Source of the DNA: Methanolobus sp.
GTDB taxonomy: Archaea > Halobacteriota > Methanosarcinia > Methanosarcinales > Methanosarcinaceae
Assembly (NCBI GenBank): GCA_029762595.1
Contig: JARVGJ010000019.1
Coordinates: 1 to 41,703, forward strand
Reading direction: 5' to 3'
DNA length: 41,703 nt
This document shows, piece after piece, positions 17,980 through 26,390 of the stretch (positions within the stretch are counted from its first letter, which is position 1; each line of letters begins with the position of its first letter). The notes beneath the pieces were generated by a model, which did no database searches, had not been told where the DNA came from, and saw only the letters and a list, made by a program, of their open reading frames with translations. Both the position numbers and the translations under genes were made by a program.

Positions 17980-18972
17980 TCAGTACTGCAGCCTGTGATA
18001 CACAGGAACTTCCGGCATTTCCTCAGTCCTGTATGCTGATTCAGGTTCGTCAGCTATGTAGCGATACTCGCGCTGGGTCCTGTTGCCCCTGCGCTCAAGA
18101 AGGTTCTTGCGATACATGCGGGAAAGGTATGTTGAAACAGTACTTTGCTTGATCGGACCATATATCCTCTCATAATGCTGCTGCACATCCTGTGAAGAGA
18201 ACCATACCCTTGGATATTCATATTTCAGGAAGAGTTCAAGGCGCTCATTTATAGTCAGCGACATGTCGTTCATCCTTTCCTGGAAAACAGGTGTTCTGCG
18301 ACGGACAGGTTGATTAACAGCTTGATTAAAATGCGAGACAGCCGGAGACACCTGCTGGTGAGATGTTACAGGCGAGTGGATCACAGGAGTCATTGATCGT
18401 ACCGGCTGCCTGGAGTCGTATTGCTGCAACCCAGCAGGAGGTTGGTTGGGCTGCATATATTGCGGTTGCTGATAATTTGGTATTGTGGCCTGTTGTGGCT
18501 GATATGCAGGTACGGGCTGTTGCTGCACCGGCAGAATTGGCATAACAGGCGGCATAACAGGCTGTTGAATCGGCTGTTGAATCTGTTGATTAGGATAATG
18601 TTGTATACCGGATGGGTAACCCTGCTGATGGAACTGCTGTGGAGGACCAGGCAGGAATTGTTGTTGCAGGAATGGAGGAGTTGTTTGTGGTGACTGTTGC
18701 TGACCCGTCACATCTTGGCCCGTACCATTCCCGGCAACATAAACATTAGAATTAATATTGGAGTTAGATGAATAGGACGAAGGTTCGGAGACAATATCAG
18801 TCTCGTCCTGGAATGTATCCAGGAATGCCATAAGGCGCCTTTTCCAGTTGCCTCCGGCAAATTCGACACTTGTGCTTTCAGTGCCATCGTCATCGATGAT
18901 CTCAAGCCGAACCTTCATCCTTTTTTGCCTCTTTGCGGATCCATTCATCCCCTCAGATATTGATGGATTCAC
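17980..18972 (-). CDS. Winged-helix protein with Q/P-rich disordered middle
   Basis: This 330-aa protein has three regions. Residues about 17-52 form a short charged domain (RLEIIDDDGTESTSVEFAGG, NWKRRLMAFLDTF). Residues about 85-225 are low-complexity, dominated by Gln, Pro, Tyr and Met, and surely disordered. Residues about 230-330 form a winged-helix-like DNA-binding domain (LFLKYEYPRVWFSSQDVQQH, QSTVSTYLSRMYRKNLLERR, EYRYIADE). A transcription or chromatin factor is likely; the partner is unknown. GTG 18972 stands 11 nt after GAGGGG, but ATG 18948 (MNGSAKR) also follows a copy of that motif. Such long Q/P tracts are rare in archaea. Confidence 0.8.
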   Translation of the reverse strand: MNPSISEGMNGSAKRQKRMKVRLEIIDDDGTESTSVEFAGGNWKRRLMAFLDTFQDETDIVSEPSSYSSNSNINSNVYVAGNGTGQDVTGQQQSPQTTPPFLQQQFLPGPPQQFHQQGYPSGIQHYPNQQIQQPIQQPVMPPVMPILPVQQQPVPAYQPQQATIPNYQQPQYMQPNQPPAGLQQYDSRQPVRSMTPVIHSPVTSHQQVSPAVSHFNQAVNQPVRRRTPVFQERMNDMSLTINERLELFLKYEYPRVWFSSQDVQQHYERIYGPIKQSTVSTYLSRMYRKNLLERRGNRTQREYRYIADEPESAYRTEEMPEVPVYHRLQY

Positions 18973-18992
18973 AAACCATTTATCCCCTCAGA
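18941..18992 (-). promoter_or_regulatory. Duplicated SD-start module before the winged-helix gene
   Basis: On the minus strand TCTGAGGGGATAAATGG (18992-18976) is repeated as TCTGAGGGGATGAATGG (18957-18941), 16 of 17 bases alike. The first copy opens an 8-codon reading frame (MVCESINI) whose TGA lies in the second copy. The second copy overlaps codons of the main gene. This may set up coupled or competing initiation. Confidence 0.4.
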
Positions 18993-19545
18993 CAATGGTG
19001 TTGCTCTTTTAATCTTGATCCGTGATTTTGTGAACACATCAGGAACACACTGTTACTATGTGACTCACAATTACTTACATGGTTTTAATAATATATAAAT
19101 ATTTGCTCTAATATTAGTCTGCAAATGTTTTAACACAAAAAAAAGACTTAATAGAGCTTATTTTTGAAATTAAAACAATTAATACAGTCAAAGCATATTG
19201 TGAAACATGCCTACAATTAGAGAACTGCATTGATAATACATAAATATTTCGTTTATTAACCAAAATGAGATTTAATATTTGTATCCATACAATAAAGACA
19301 GATTTTAAAACTTATTTTAATAAATAAAGCATATTAAGACATTATTTATTGATATAAAGGATTTTAAAGGAACAATTGTTGTTTTTTGTATTAAGGCCAA
19401 TCATATAATAAACCCATATAATAAACACCAGATATCCGCAATATCCCAGAAATAATGGTGCCATTAAAAAAAGGCTCCTGTAAACAGATACATCGTTCAA
19501 CAATGCAGTGGGATTTATATCCAATGATACCCATAGTATGGCCCT
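18993..19545. other. Long AT-rich gene-free region before PAN
   Basis: Over 500 bases with no convincing gene. It holds AT-rich boxes for the divergent winged-helix gene (TATATTATTAAAA-like on the minus strand, about 19085-19100) and, at its right end, the PAN promoter. A 60-codon minus-strand frame with one hydrophobic segment (19342-19524) overlaps the PAN promoter and was not called. Confidence 0.3.
19514..19520 (+). promoter_or_regulatory. Box A of PAN gene
   Basis: TTTATAT is centred about 29 bases before the PAN ATG at 19546, so transcription would begin within a few bases of the start codon and the mRNA would be leaderless or nearly so. No SD precedes the ATG, which agrees. Confidence 0.6.
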
Positions 19546-20781
19546 ATGTCAAATAGTAGTGCAGAATCACCGATTGACACCATTAGTTCAAAGATCAGGG
19601 CGCAGATAGAATCTGACAACCTTGATGAAAAAGACGTAGAGTCATTACTTCATGAGATCGAATTACTCAAAATCAACAATGAGAGCATGCGCGCTAAACT
19701 CCTTGAAGCCAGCATGCTTGCTAATAATTATCTTGAAGAAACAAACAAACTCAAAAGGCAGATAGAACAGCTTACATCCCCTCCCCTCTTCATTGCCACA
19801 GTCATGGAGGTCGACAACAATACTGCAATCGTCCGGCAACACGGGAACAACCAGGAAGTCCTGATAAAGGTCCCGCAGCACTTAAAAGTTGAAGCGGGCA
19901 TGAGAGTTTGTGTGAATGCTGCATTCTCCATAATATCCATAATATCCAGAGCTGCAGACGTGCGCGCCCAGATCATGGAACTTATCAATTCCCCGGGGAT
20001 TGACTACGATATGATAGGTGGCCTGGATGACGTACTAAAAGAGGTCATCGAGTCCGTGGAACTGCCACTTGTTGAGCCGGAACTATTTGATAAGATCGGG
20101 ATTGAACCACCCACTGGCGTGCTTATGTACGGTGCACCCGGAACTGGAAAGACCCTGATCGCAAAGGCAGTTGCATCAAGGGCACATGCCACATTCATAC
20201 GCATGTCAGGCTCAGACCTTGTGCAAAAGTTTGTAGGAGAAGGTGCCCGTCTTGTAAAGGATGTCTTCCAGATGGCACGTGACAAGTCCCCTTCGATCCT
20301 TTTCATTGATGAGATAGATGCAGTGGGCGGTATGCGCACCCACGACGGCACCACCGGTTCTGCAGAAGTGAATCGTACCATGCTCCAGTTACTTGCGGAA
20401 ATGGACGGCTTTGATGCAACCAAGAATGTGAAAGTAATTGCCGCAACCAACAGGATAGACCTGCTGGACCCTGCACTGCTTCGCCCCGGACGTTTTGACC
20501 GTGTTATAGAGATTCCCCTCCCCGATGAAAAGGGGCGCACAGAGATATTCAAGATCCACTCGCGCAATATGAACCTGGCAGACGATGTGGACTTTGAGAA
20601 GCTGGCAAGGATGACAGAAGGCCTTAGCGGTGCCGATATGAAGGTTATTACAAAAGAAGCCGGAATGTTCGTCCTGAGAAGGCGTGGAGAGCATATCACC
20701 ATGAAGGACATGATGGATGCCTATGAAAAGGTAGTTTCCGAGGAAGAAGAATCAAACACACCTTATAGTATGTTTGTTTAA
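19546..20781 (+). CDS. pan: Proteasome-activating nucleotidase (PAN)
   Basis: PAN forms a hexameric AAA+ ring that unfolds substrates and feeds them to the 20S proteasome. The 411-aa protein has an N-terminal coiled coil (about residues 30-70), an OB domain (TVMEVDNNTAIVRQHG onward), Walker A GAPGTGKT at 196-203, Walker B LFIDEID near 253, the SRH (NRIDLLDPALLRPGRFDR) with arginine fingers, and the small lid domain. The C-terminus is PYSMFV, so the gate-opening HbYX motif reads Met-Phe-Val, with Phe in place of Tyr. Proteasome subunit genes are not in this window. Length is typical. Confidence 0.96.
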   Translation: MSNSSAESPIDTISSKIRAQIESDNLDEKDVESLLHEIELLKINNESMRAKLLEASMLANNYLEETNKLKRQIEQLTSPPLFIATVMEVDNNTAIVRQHGNNQEVLIKVPQHLKVEAGMRVCVNAAFSIISIISRAADVRAQIMELINSPGIDYDMIGGLDDVLKEVIESVELPLVEPELFDKIGIEPPTGVLMYGAPGTGKTLIAKAVASRAHATFIRMSGSDLVQKFVGEGARLVKDVFQMARDKSPSILFIDEIDAVGGMRTHDGTTGSAEVNRTMLQLLAEMDGFDATKNVKVIAATNRIDLLDPALLRPGRFDRVIEIPLPDEKGRTEIFKIHSRNMNLADDVDFEKLARMTEGLSGADMKVITKEAGMFVLRRRGEHITMKDMMDAYEKVVSEEEESNTPYSMFV

Positions 20782-20865
20782 ACCACAAACATACTCACTT
20801 TTACCCAGACGAAAGATTAATATGCCATGAGTGACTTTCAAGGGTGCTGATAAGCAATTCAAATT

Positions 20866-20940
20866 GCTCCGATAGTGTAGCACGGCCAATCATGCAGGAC
20901 TCTCACTCCTGCGACTGGGGTTCGAATCCCCATCGGAGCA
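20866..20940 (+). tRNA. tRNA-Glu (anticodon CTC)
   Basis: GCTCCGA pairs with TCGGAGC. The anticodon arm CAGGA-CTCTCAC-TCCTG carries CTC, and the T-arm is TGGGGTTCGAATCCCCA. The discriminator is A and CCA is not encoded. A T-run at about 20962-20972 may end transcription. Confidence 0.95.
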
Positions 20941-21224
20941 CTTTACTATTTTTTAAGTGATTGTTTTTTTAAAAAAAATAAGGGCATTTAAAATCCATGC
21001 TGCATTATTCCCCATCATGCGAGGTGTTTCCAGTACACACACCTAAAACCATTAGTCCTGATTGGTCCTATAATCAAAATGTACTTCTTTTTGAGCCTGG
21101 CAAGGCACCATTAGAACATCTATGTTAGGAACACCACGTTACAAAAGGTGTATTTTAGCCCTGACAAAGAGCTTCACTAAGAGCCCAGTTCCAATGACAA
21201 CTATAGAGGACAAATAGAGGACAA
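20941..21224. other. Spacer with no recognised gene
   Basis: After the tRNA-Glu tail, no gene is seen. Minor features are a 6-bp inverted repeat (AGGTGT with ACACCT, about 21020-21045) and a short tandem repeat (AGAGGACAA twice, about 21204-21223). Confidence 0.3.
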
Positions 21225-21935
21225 TTACCAAGCATCTGCAACTTCAAATGTCCTGGGGAAGTCTCCTTTGAAGTTCAGGTTGCCATCTTCAACCTCCAGG
21301 CTCCCTATATTTAGTCCACCCATCTTAGAAAGATGAGAATTGATCAGGGCCTCCAATTCCTGCTGTCCTTTTTTAGCAGTTCCTTCCGGAACTGGCAAAA
21401 TGCCAACTTTTGCGCTGGAGACATCCACCCGTATAGAATTATCGCTTGCTTTTGCGAATGTACCCTGGGCATATACCGGACCTTTGAAATCATAACCGAA
21501 CTCTTTTAGATCGATGTAAGCAGACATCTCTGCCTGGTTATTACTACCCAGACGAACTTGTATATCTTTCATAGGCCCTTCATTGTTAGTGGCTTGAAGA
21601 TATGAGCTAAGCTGTGAGCTTGAAAGACTTATCTCCATAGGTGCTGCATCAGAGTAGATTATATCACTGGTCAGGGTATATGCAGATGCAGGATCTGCAA
21701 GGTTAATACCCTGCTCCTGAACAAGTCCATCGAAAATAACCGGATCTACCTCCACACCAAGGTCTATAGCTTTATCCGTCCCCATAAGGTCGGTCAGACC
21801 GGGAATATACACCATCCCGGATGCCGCAACAATTGTCAATATCACAATTAGCAGTGCAAAAAATGACGATATTACAACATAGGTCAGAGGAACACCGGCA
21901 TTGTTATTCTTTAATATGCAGCCATAAGATAACAC
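21225..21935 (-). CDS. Membrane-anchored extracytoplasmic protein of unknown function
   Basis: The 236-aa protein begins with a short polar tail and one strong membrane helix (residues about 14-45, VPLTYVVISSFFALLIVILT), followed by an outside domain of about 190 residues rich in Ser, Asp and beta-strand patterns (MEISLSSSQLSSYLQ, MSAYIDLKEFGYDFKGPVYA, RVDVSSAKVGILPVPEG). The layout of a membrane anchor plus a domain opening with a helix that ends in a 'LSSYLQ' motif recalls the YpmS/DUF2140 lipid-binding-like group, but this is a weak likeness. Start GTG 21935 has GGTG about 10 nt upstream. It stands alone, converging on tRNA-Glu. Confidence 0.7.
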   Translation of the reverse strand: MLSYGCILKNNNAGVPLTYVVISSFFALLIVILTIVAASGMVYIPGLTDLMGTDKAIDLGVEVDPVIFDGLVQEQGINLADPASAYTLTSDIIYSDAAPMEISLSSSQLSSYLQATNNEGPMKDIQVRLGSNNQAEMSAYIDLKEFGYDFKGPVYAQGTFAKASDNSIRVDVSSAKVGILPVPEGTAKKGQQELEALINSHLSKMGGLNIGSLEVEDGNLNFKGDFPRTFEVADAW

Positions 21936-22139
21936 ATTGATACACCATAAATCAATTTGAAGAATGGCTATAAAAACCTATCCATTCCATTAATGGCTCA
22001 TGTGCTGGTTCGGTCAAGTTCAGTTCAATTTCTTAGAGCAAACAGGATATATTTTTTAGAACCTGTAACCAGACCTCAGATACCATCCTTTCATGTACCA
22101 CCGGACAACATCATCAAATCAAAGACATGAAAAGAGGAG

Positions 22140-22176
22140 AAAGTAATAAGGACTTATTACAAGGACTTATTACTTT
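22140..22176. repeat. Hairpin with overlapping direct repeat
   Basis: AAAGTAATAAG (22140-22150) pairs perfectly with CTTATTACTTT (22166-22176). The same stretch contains AAGGACTTATTAC twice (from 22149 and 22161). T-rich sequence follows on the plus strand. It is not next to a gene end, so its role is unclear. Confidence 0.5.
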
Positions 22177-22384
22177 TTATAAAACAACGGATCTTTATCT
22201 GATTTGAAAAAACATCCAGTACAAAGCCCTATTCAACATTCCCGAATTGGCAGGAGAACAATAAACATATAAAAACACCTGGGCCCGAATCACAAAACAA
22301 GCTGTAGTGCTATAATTACTTTTTCAACTCTAAATAGAACAAAATAACCATGTAGAAATATATGCGTATATACATCATATTTAC

Positions 22385-22565
22385 GGCTCTGTAGAAATCC
22401 TTTCTTTATTAATAAACCACAGATAAATACGCATACACTCACCTCCTACGGAGTTGAGTGCCTGCTAAACAGTCGTTTAGCAGGTAACACAGATGAAAAA
22501 CATCTGCGTGCATCAGCGTTTATCTGTGGTTCATGAATTATTGATAATACGTTTTCTACAGAGCC
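22385..22565. mobile_element. MITE copy A, with inverted core
   Basis: A 181-bp element is bounded by GGCTCTGTAGAAA and TTTCTACAGAGCC. It is flanked by a perfect 8-bp target duplication, ATATTTAC (22377-22384 and 22566-22573), proof of transposition. Inside lie two hairpins, CACTCACC...GTTGAGTG and CCTGCTAAAC...GTTTAGCAGG, and a subterminal inverted repeat AACCACAGATAAA / TTTATCTGTGGTT. Compared with copies B-E, the core is turned around relative to the ends. There is no coding capacity. Confidence 0.85.
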
Positions 22566-22712
22566 ATATTTACATATAAACAAAAGAACATTTGATACTA
22601 AGCAAATTAAATTGAATTAAATTGGTATTCCACAGAGAGGGAATTCACACAAAAGGAGAATGATAGCACGAAAGTTATTAAAAGTATTACCTTGTTAAAC
22701 TCCGTGATTATC

Positions 22713-23354
22713 ATGACATCAAACCACTCAAACGAAAACACACAGATACAAATACCTACCTTTGAAGAAGCCGCCAGATTCCACGGACACGTCTGCCCCG
22801 GACTTACCATTGGTTACATTGCCTCAAAAGCAGCCATCGAAAAACTTGAAACCGAGCGTGACATAGATGAGGAACTTGTCACCATCGTAGAGAACGATGC
22901 CTGCGGAGTGGACGCTGTACAGGTACTTACCGGGTGCACAATCGGCAAAGGCAATCTCATTTACAAAGATCACGCAAAACAGGTATTCACATTCATATGC
23001 AGGAACAGCGGCAAGGCAGTCAGGGTTGCCCTGAAAGCGAGCTTCAATATCGATGCTATTGACCCAGAGGTTAACAAGCTGCGGCCGAAGGTAATGTCAG
23101 GCACTGCTACAGAAGACGAAGCACAGGAATTCAGAAAACGCATGGACGGCATATCTGTGACCATGAGAGAAACGCCTGTAGAGGAAATCTTTGATGTGAA
23201 ATTCGTTGATGTGGATATACCACACAAAGCCAGGATATTCAATTCTGTCAAATGTGTCAAATGTGGCGAAATGATGGCAGAGTCCCGCACCAGGGTCAAG
23301 AATGGAGAATACGTCTGCATCCCGTGTTACGAGGAATACACCAGAGGCTGGTAA
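22713..23354 (+). CDS. FmdE-family protein with C-terminal zinc ribbon
   Basis: The 213-aa protein opens with the FmdE signature FEEAARFHGHVCPGLTIGY and has ENDACGVDAVQVLTGCT, both typical metal-site segments of the family first noted as a side subunit of molybdenum formylmethanofuran dehydrogenase. The last 40 residues form a zinc ribbon (CVKCGEMM then CIPCYEEY). The exact role is not established; many methanogens carry stand-alone copies away from the fmd/fwd operons, as here. ATG 22713 is preferred over TTG 22692. MITE copy A ends about 150 bases upstream, so it may lie between old and new promoter sequence. Confidence 0.9.
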   Translation: MTSNHSNENTQIQIPTFEEAARFHGHVCPGLTIGYIASKAAIEKLETERDIDEELVTIVENDACGVDAVQVLTGCTIGKGNLIYKDHAKQVFTFICRNSGKAVRVALKASFNIDAIDPEVNKLRPKVMSGTATEDEAQEFRKRMDGISVTMRETPVEEIFDVKFVDVDIPHKARIFNSVKCVKCGEMMAESRTRVKNGEYVCIPCYEEYTRGW

Positions 23355-23403
23355 AGAGTAGGGAAATGCATCCCACTCTTATTTCAACAGGTTATTACTG
23401 AAC

Positions 23404-23601
23404 TTATTCTACATTCACTGCAACAAGTGAAAGACCCAGCTTAGCCTCCAGTTCCTGGATCTTTGCAAGGTCATCTTTTGTGAGCTCTGCATTGCTGATG
23501 TTAAGACCAGAGAATGCAAGTAAAGTAATGTTCATTTGCGATTCTAATTCATTGATGGCTTTTATCTGCTCATCTTTAAGTACGGAAAATCCCCATAGCA
23601 T
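23404..23601 (-). CDS. Small protein of unknown function (65 aa)
   Basis: The frame starts at ATG 23601 with GGAG 10 nt upstream. It is soluble, mostly helical and rich in Leu, Glu and Lys: VLKDEQIKAINELESQMNI and LTKDDLAKIQELEAKLGL form two similar helical segments, perhaps a short internal repeat. It converges on the FmdE gene with 49 bases between. No family was recognised, but codon pattern, SD and regular composition argue for a real gene. Confidence 0.65.
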   Translation of the reverse strand: MLWGFSVLKDEQIKAINELESQMNITLLAFSGLNISNAELTKDDLAKIQELEAKLGLSLVAVNVE

Positions 23602-24093
23602 TTATTTCAATCTCCTTTTTTTACATTGGCCGTTTGGCTCATTTTGTAAAATGGCTAATGTTATTTATTATTTATGAAAAACAAATTAGCATTGGTCATG
23701 GTCATGACATATTATAGAATCACATGTTAAAATAAGAATAATAAATCTTATGCATATTTCGGCTCTGTAGAAAACCTGTTATCAATAATTTATGAGCCGC
23801 AGATACACTCACCTCTTACAGAGTTGAGTGCCTGCTAAACCTTCGTTTAGCAGGTCACGCTGATGCACGCAGATATTTTTCATCTGTGCTTTATGAAAAA
23901 AGAAAGGATTTCTACAGAGCAAAATAAGCAGCATTTAGCATATTGACACAGCTTTGCAACAATTGCTTTAGTAATATTTAGAGGAAACTACATAATCATT
24001 AATGCTACTAAATCGCTAGATTTTAATACATGATACATTGTTTAACTATATTGTTATGATTAAAAGTGAATAAAATGAACAAAGGTATACAAA
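23602..24093. other. Intergenic region with MITE copy B and transporter promoter
   Basis: Besides MITE copy B, the 170 bases before the binding-protein gene contain a loose inverted repeat (TTTTAAT near 24019 with ATTAAAA near 24058), which could be an operator for metal control. No gene is seen. Confidence 0.3.
23761..23920. mobile_element. MITE copy B
   Basis: A 160-bp copy starts GGCTCTGTAGAAAACC and ends GGATTTCTACAGAGC, with the last C lost. The core has hairpins CACTCACC...GTTGAGTG and CCTGCTAAAC...GTTTAGCAGG. The right end resembles the left end of copy A and vice versa, while the core reads in the same direction as in A. No clear target duplication remains. Confidence 0.8.
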
Positions 24094-25266
24094 ATGGAAA
24101 AAAGCAAGATAATTCCATTGATCATTTTGATATTAATAATGGTCATTTCAACTTTAGTTTCAGGTTGTATGGACAATTCATCAACTTCCCAGGACAGCTT
24201 AGCACATGAAATTGAAATCATAACCATTACAGATGCCCTTGGGAGAAATGTAGATGTGCCAAGATCCCCGGACCATGTTATTTGTTCCGGCCCGGGTGCT
24301 CTCAGATACCTTACATATCTTGAGGCACAGGACAGGATAGTTGGGGTGGACAGTATCGAAACCCGCCTATCACAGTTCGATGCCAGGCCTTATGCTATTG
24401 CAAATTCGCAGTTTAAGGATTATCCGGTATTTGGGGAATTCAGAGGTAATGATGACCCTGAAAAGATACTGATGCTTGAACCACGGCCACAGGTCATATT
24501 CAAGACATATTCTGCAGATGGATATGACCCTGTTGAACTCCAGCGAAGAACTGGCATTCCCGTCGTTGTGCTCAACTACGGGGACATGGTCACCTACAGA
24601 AAAGACATGTACAACTCCTTAAGAATAATGGGAGAAGTGATGGATAAAGAGGAGCGCGCAGGAGAGCTCATAACATTCTTTGATCAGACCATTGCAGACC
24701 TCAATGAGCGTACAGGAGATGTACCTGAAGAAGCGAAGACAACGTGCTATGTGGGTGGCATTGCCCGCCGGGGCCCTCATGGATTCCAGTCCACAGAACC
24801 TACATACCCACCCTTCCTGTTCATAAACGCCAGGAATGTGGCATATGACCCAATAGGACTTAGCAGTGCGGAAGTCTCAAAGGAGAGCCTGCTTGGATGG
24901 GACCCGCAGATCCTTTTTGTAGATCTGTCAACCACACAATCCGAGGACAGATCCAGTGCTGTGTACCAGCTCCAGACAGACAGCGCTTACAGGCAACTTA
25001 GTGCTGTAAGGTCATCAGAGGTCTACACAGTCCTGCCTTATAACTGGTATGCGCAGAATTATGGATCAGTGCTTGTAAACTCATATTATACAGGAAAACT
25101 GCTGTATCCGGACAGGTTTGAGGATATAGATATCGATGATAAAGGAGCTGATATCTACACATTCCTTGTTGGAATGGGAGATGAACAAGTAGGGGAACAA
25201 GTCTACGATACAATGAAACATGCCTTTACCATCCCTGCTTTCACAAAGCTGAACCTGTCAGAATAA
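24094..25266 (+). CDS. Metal-chelate ABC transporter binding lipoprotein
   Basis: The 390-aa protein is a type III periplasmic-type binding protein of the iron-siderophore/cobalamin group. A signal sequence (IIPLIILILIMVISTLV) ends in a lipobox-like SGC at about residue 25. Then come ITDALGRNVDVPRSPDHVIC, LRYLTYLEAQDRIVGVD and a C-terminal lobe with NYGSVLVNSYYTGKLLYP. It should capture a metal complex outside the cell and pass it to the permease encoded next. It is the first gene of a three-gene transporter operon followed by a methyltransferase. The ligand cannot be read from sequence; iron chelates, corrinoids or another metallophore are possible. Confidence 0.92.
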   Translation: MEKSKIIPLIILILIMVISTLVSGCMDNSSTSQDSLAHEIEIITITDALGRNVDVPRSPDHVICSGPGALRYLTYLEAQDRIVGVDSIETRLSQFDARPYAIANSQFKDYPVFGEFRGNDDPEKILMLEPRPQVIFKTYSADGYDPVELQRRTGIPVVVLNYGDMVTYRKDMYNSLRIMGEVMDKEERAGELITFFDQTIADLNERTGDVPEEAKTTCYVGGIARRGPHGFQSTEPTYPPFLFINARNVAYDPIGLSSAEVSKESLLGWDPQILFVDLSTTQSEDRSSAVYQLQTDSAYRQLSAVRSSEVYTVLPYNWYAQNYGSVLVNSYYTGKLLYPDRFEDIDIDDKGADIYTFLVGMGDEQVGEQVYDTMKHAFTIPAFTKLNLSE

Positions 25267-25319
25267 GGAAAATAAAGAGCATGATGAGACTATAAAGAAG
25301 AGGAAGATAGGGAAATCAA

Positions 25320-26390
25320 ATGAGCAGTGAAGCAGGGGATATTGTACGCAGGTACAAGGAACACACCGCCAGGAAGGTCAGCTACATACTTGCAGGTATC
25401 TTCATGATGTTTTTGGTGGCTGTGTACTCAATATCCACCGGATCTGTGGATATACCGCCACTTGATGTCATCAGGACACTTGCAGGACAAAGTATCTCAC
25501 CTACATGGGACAGTATAATATGGAGCATTCGCCTGCCGCAGGTGCTTACGGCTATTGTTGCAGGTACAGGACTTGCCATATCAGGAGTTGTGATGCAGTC
25601 CATACTCCGAAACCCCCTGGGATCACCTTTCACCCTTGGAATATCAAATGCTGCAGCCTTTGGAGCAGCTTTATCGATAATCGTGCTGGGAGCTGGCAGT
25701 ACAAGCAGCAACGTTGGAACTGCAGTTACAATAAACAACCCCTATACCACAACCATTGCAGCATTTGTTTTTGCAATGATAGCCACTGCCGTCATACTGA
25801 TGTTCGCAAAGCTAAGAGGAACAACTCCTGAGGTAATGATCCTGATAGGTGTGGCCCTGGGATCCCTGTTCACAGCAGGCACCATGTTCCTGCAGTACTT
25901 TGCAGATGATGTACAGCTTGCTTCAATGGTATTCTGGACATTTGGAGATACTTCAAGGGCAAGCTGGGAAGAGCTTGGACTGATAACGGTGATAGTTTTC
26001 ATTGCCTTTGTGTATTTCACCCTGAACCGATGGAAATACAATGCCATAGATGCAGGGGATGAGACCGCAAAGGGACTTGGCGTGGACGTTGATAGAGTGA
26101 GACTTTGGGGAATGATATGGGCCTCATTTGTTACTGCCATCACTGTTGCCTTTCTTGGGGTTATCGGCTTTATTGGCCTGATATGTCCCCACATGGCACG
26201 CCGGCTTATAGGAGATGACCATCGCTTCCTTATCGCGGGCAGCGTTGTGATGGGAGCACTGCTGCTGCTGTGCGCGGATACAGTTGCCAGGGCGATGATA
26301 CAACCATATCAGCTCCCTGTAGCTGTACTTACTTCATTTCTGGGAGCTCCCACGTTTATATATCTTGTACTGAAGGGGAGAAGAATATGA
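25320..26390 (+). CDS. FecCD/BtuC-type ABC permease
   Basis: The 356-aa membrane protein has about ten helices and the family signatures: VLTAIVAGTGLAISGVVMQS near residue 80, RNPLGSPFTLGISNAAAFGA, and GVIGFIGLICPHMARRLIGD near residue 283, which docks with the ATPase. It forms the channel for a metal complex (siderophore, heme or cobalamin type). The stop codon overlaps the start of the ATPase gene as ATGA, so the two are translationally coupled. It begins 53 bases after the binding protein gene. Confidence 0.95.
   Translation: MSSEAGDIVRRYKEHTARKVSYILAGIFMMFLVAVYSISTGSVDIPPLDVIRTLAGQSISPTWDSIIWSIRLPQVLTAIVAGTGLAISGVVMQSILRNPLGSPFTLGISNAAAFGAALSIIVLGAGSTSSNVGTAVTINNPYTTTIAAFVFAMIATAVILMFAKLRGTTPEVMILIGVALGSLFTAGTMFLQYFADDVQLASMVFWTFGDTSRASWEELGLITVIVFIAFVYFTLNRWKYNAIDAGDETAKGLGVDVDRVRLWGMIWASFVTAITVAFLGVIGFIGLICPHMARRLIGDDHRFLIAGSVVMGALLLLCADTVARAMIQPYQLPVAVLTSFLGAPTFIYLVLKGRRI

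Larger units (their letters stand above)
21936..22712. other. Long intergenic region holding a hairpin and MITE copy A
   Basis: Apart from the hairpin at 22140-22176 and the MITE at 22385-22565, listed separately, no gene was found. A box A-like TTTTTATAG on the minus strand near 21970 fits the promoter of the membrane-anchored gene. Confidence 0.4.

Noticed and set aside
19342-19524. 60-codon minus-strand frame with a membrane-like segment
   Set aside because: It overlaps the PAN promoter antisense, lacks an SD and lies in AT-rich sequence where chance hydrophobic frames are common.
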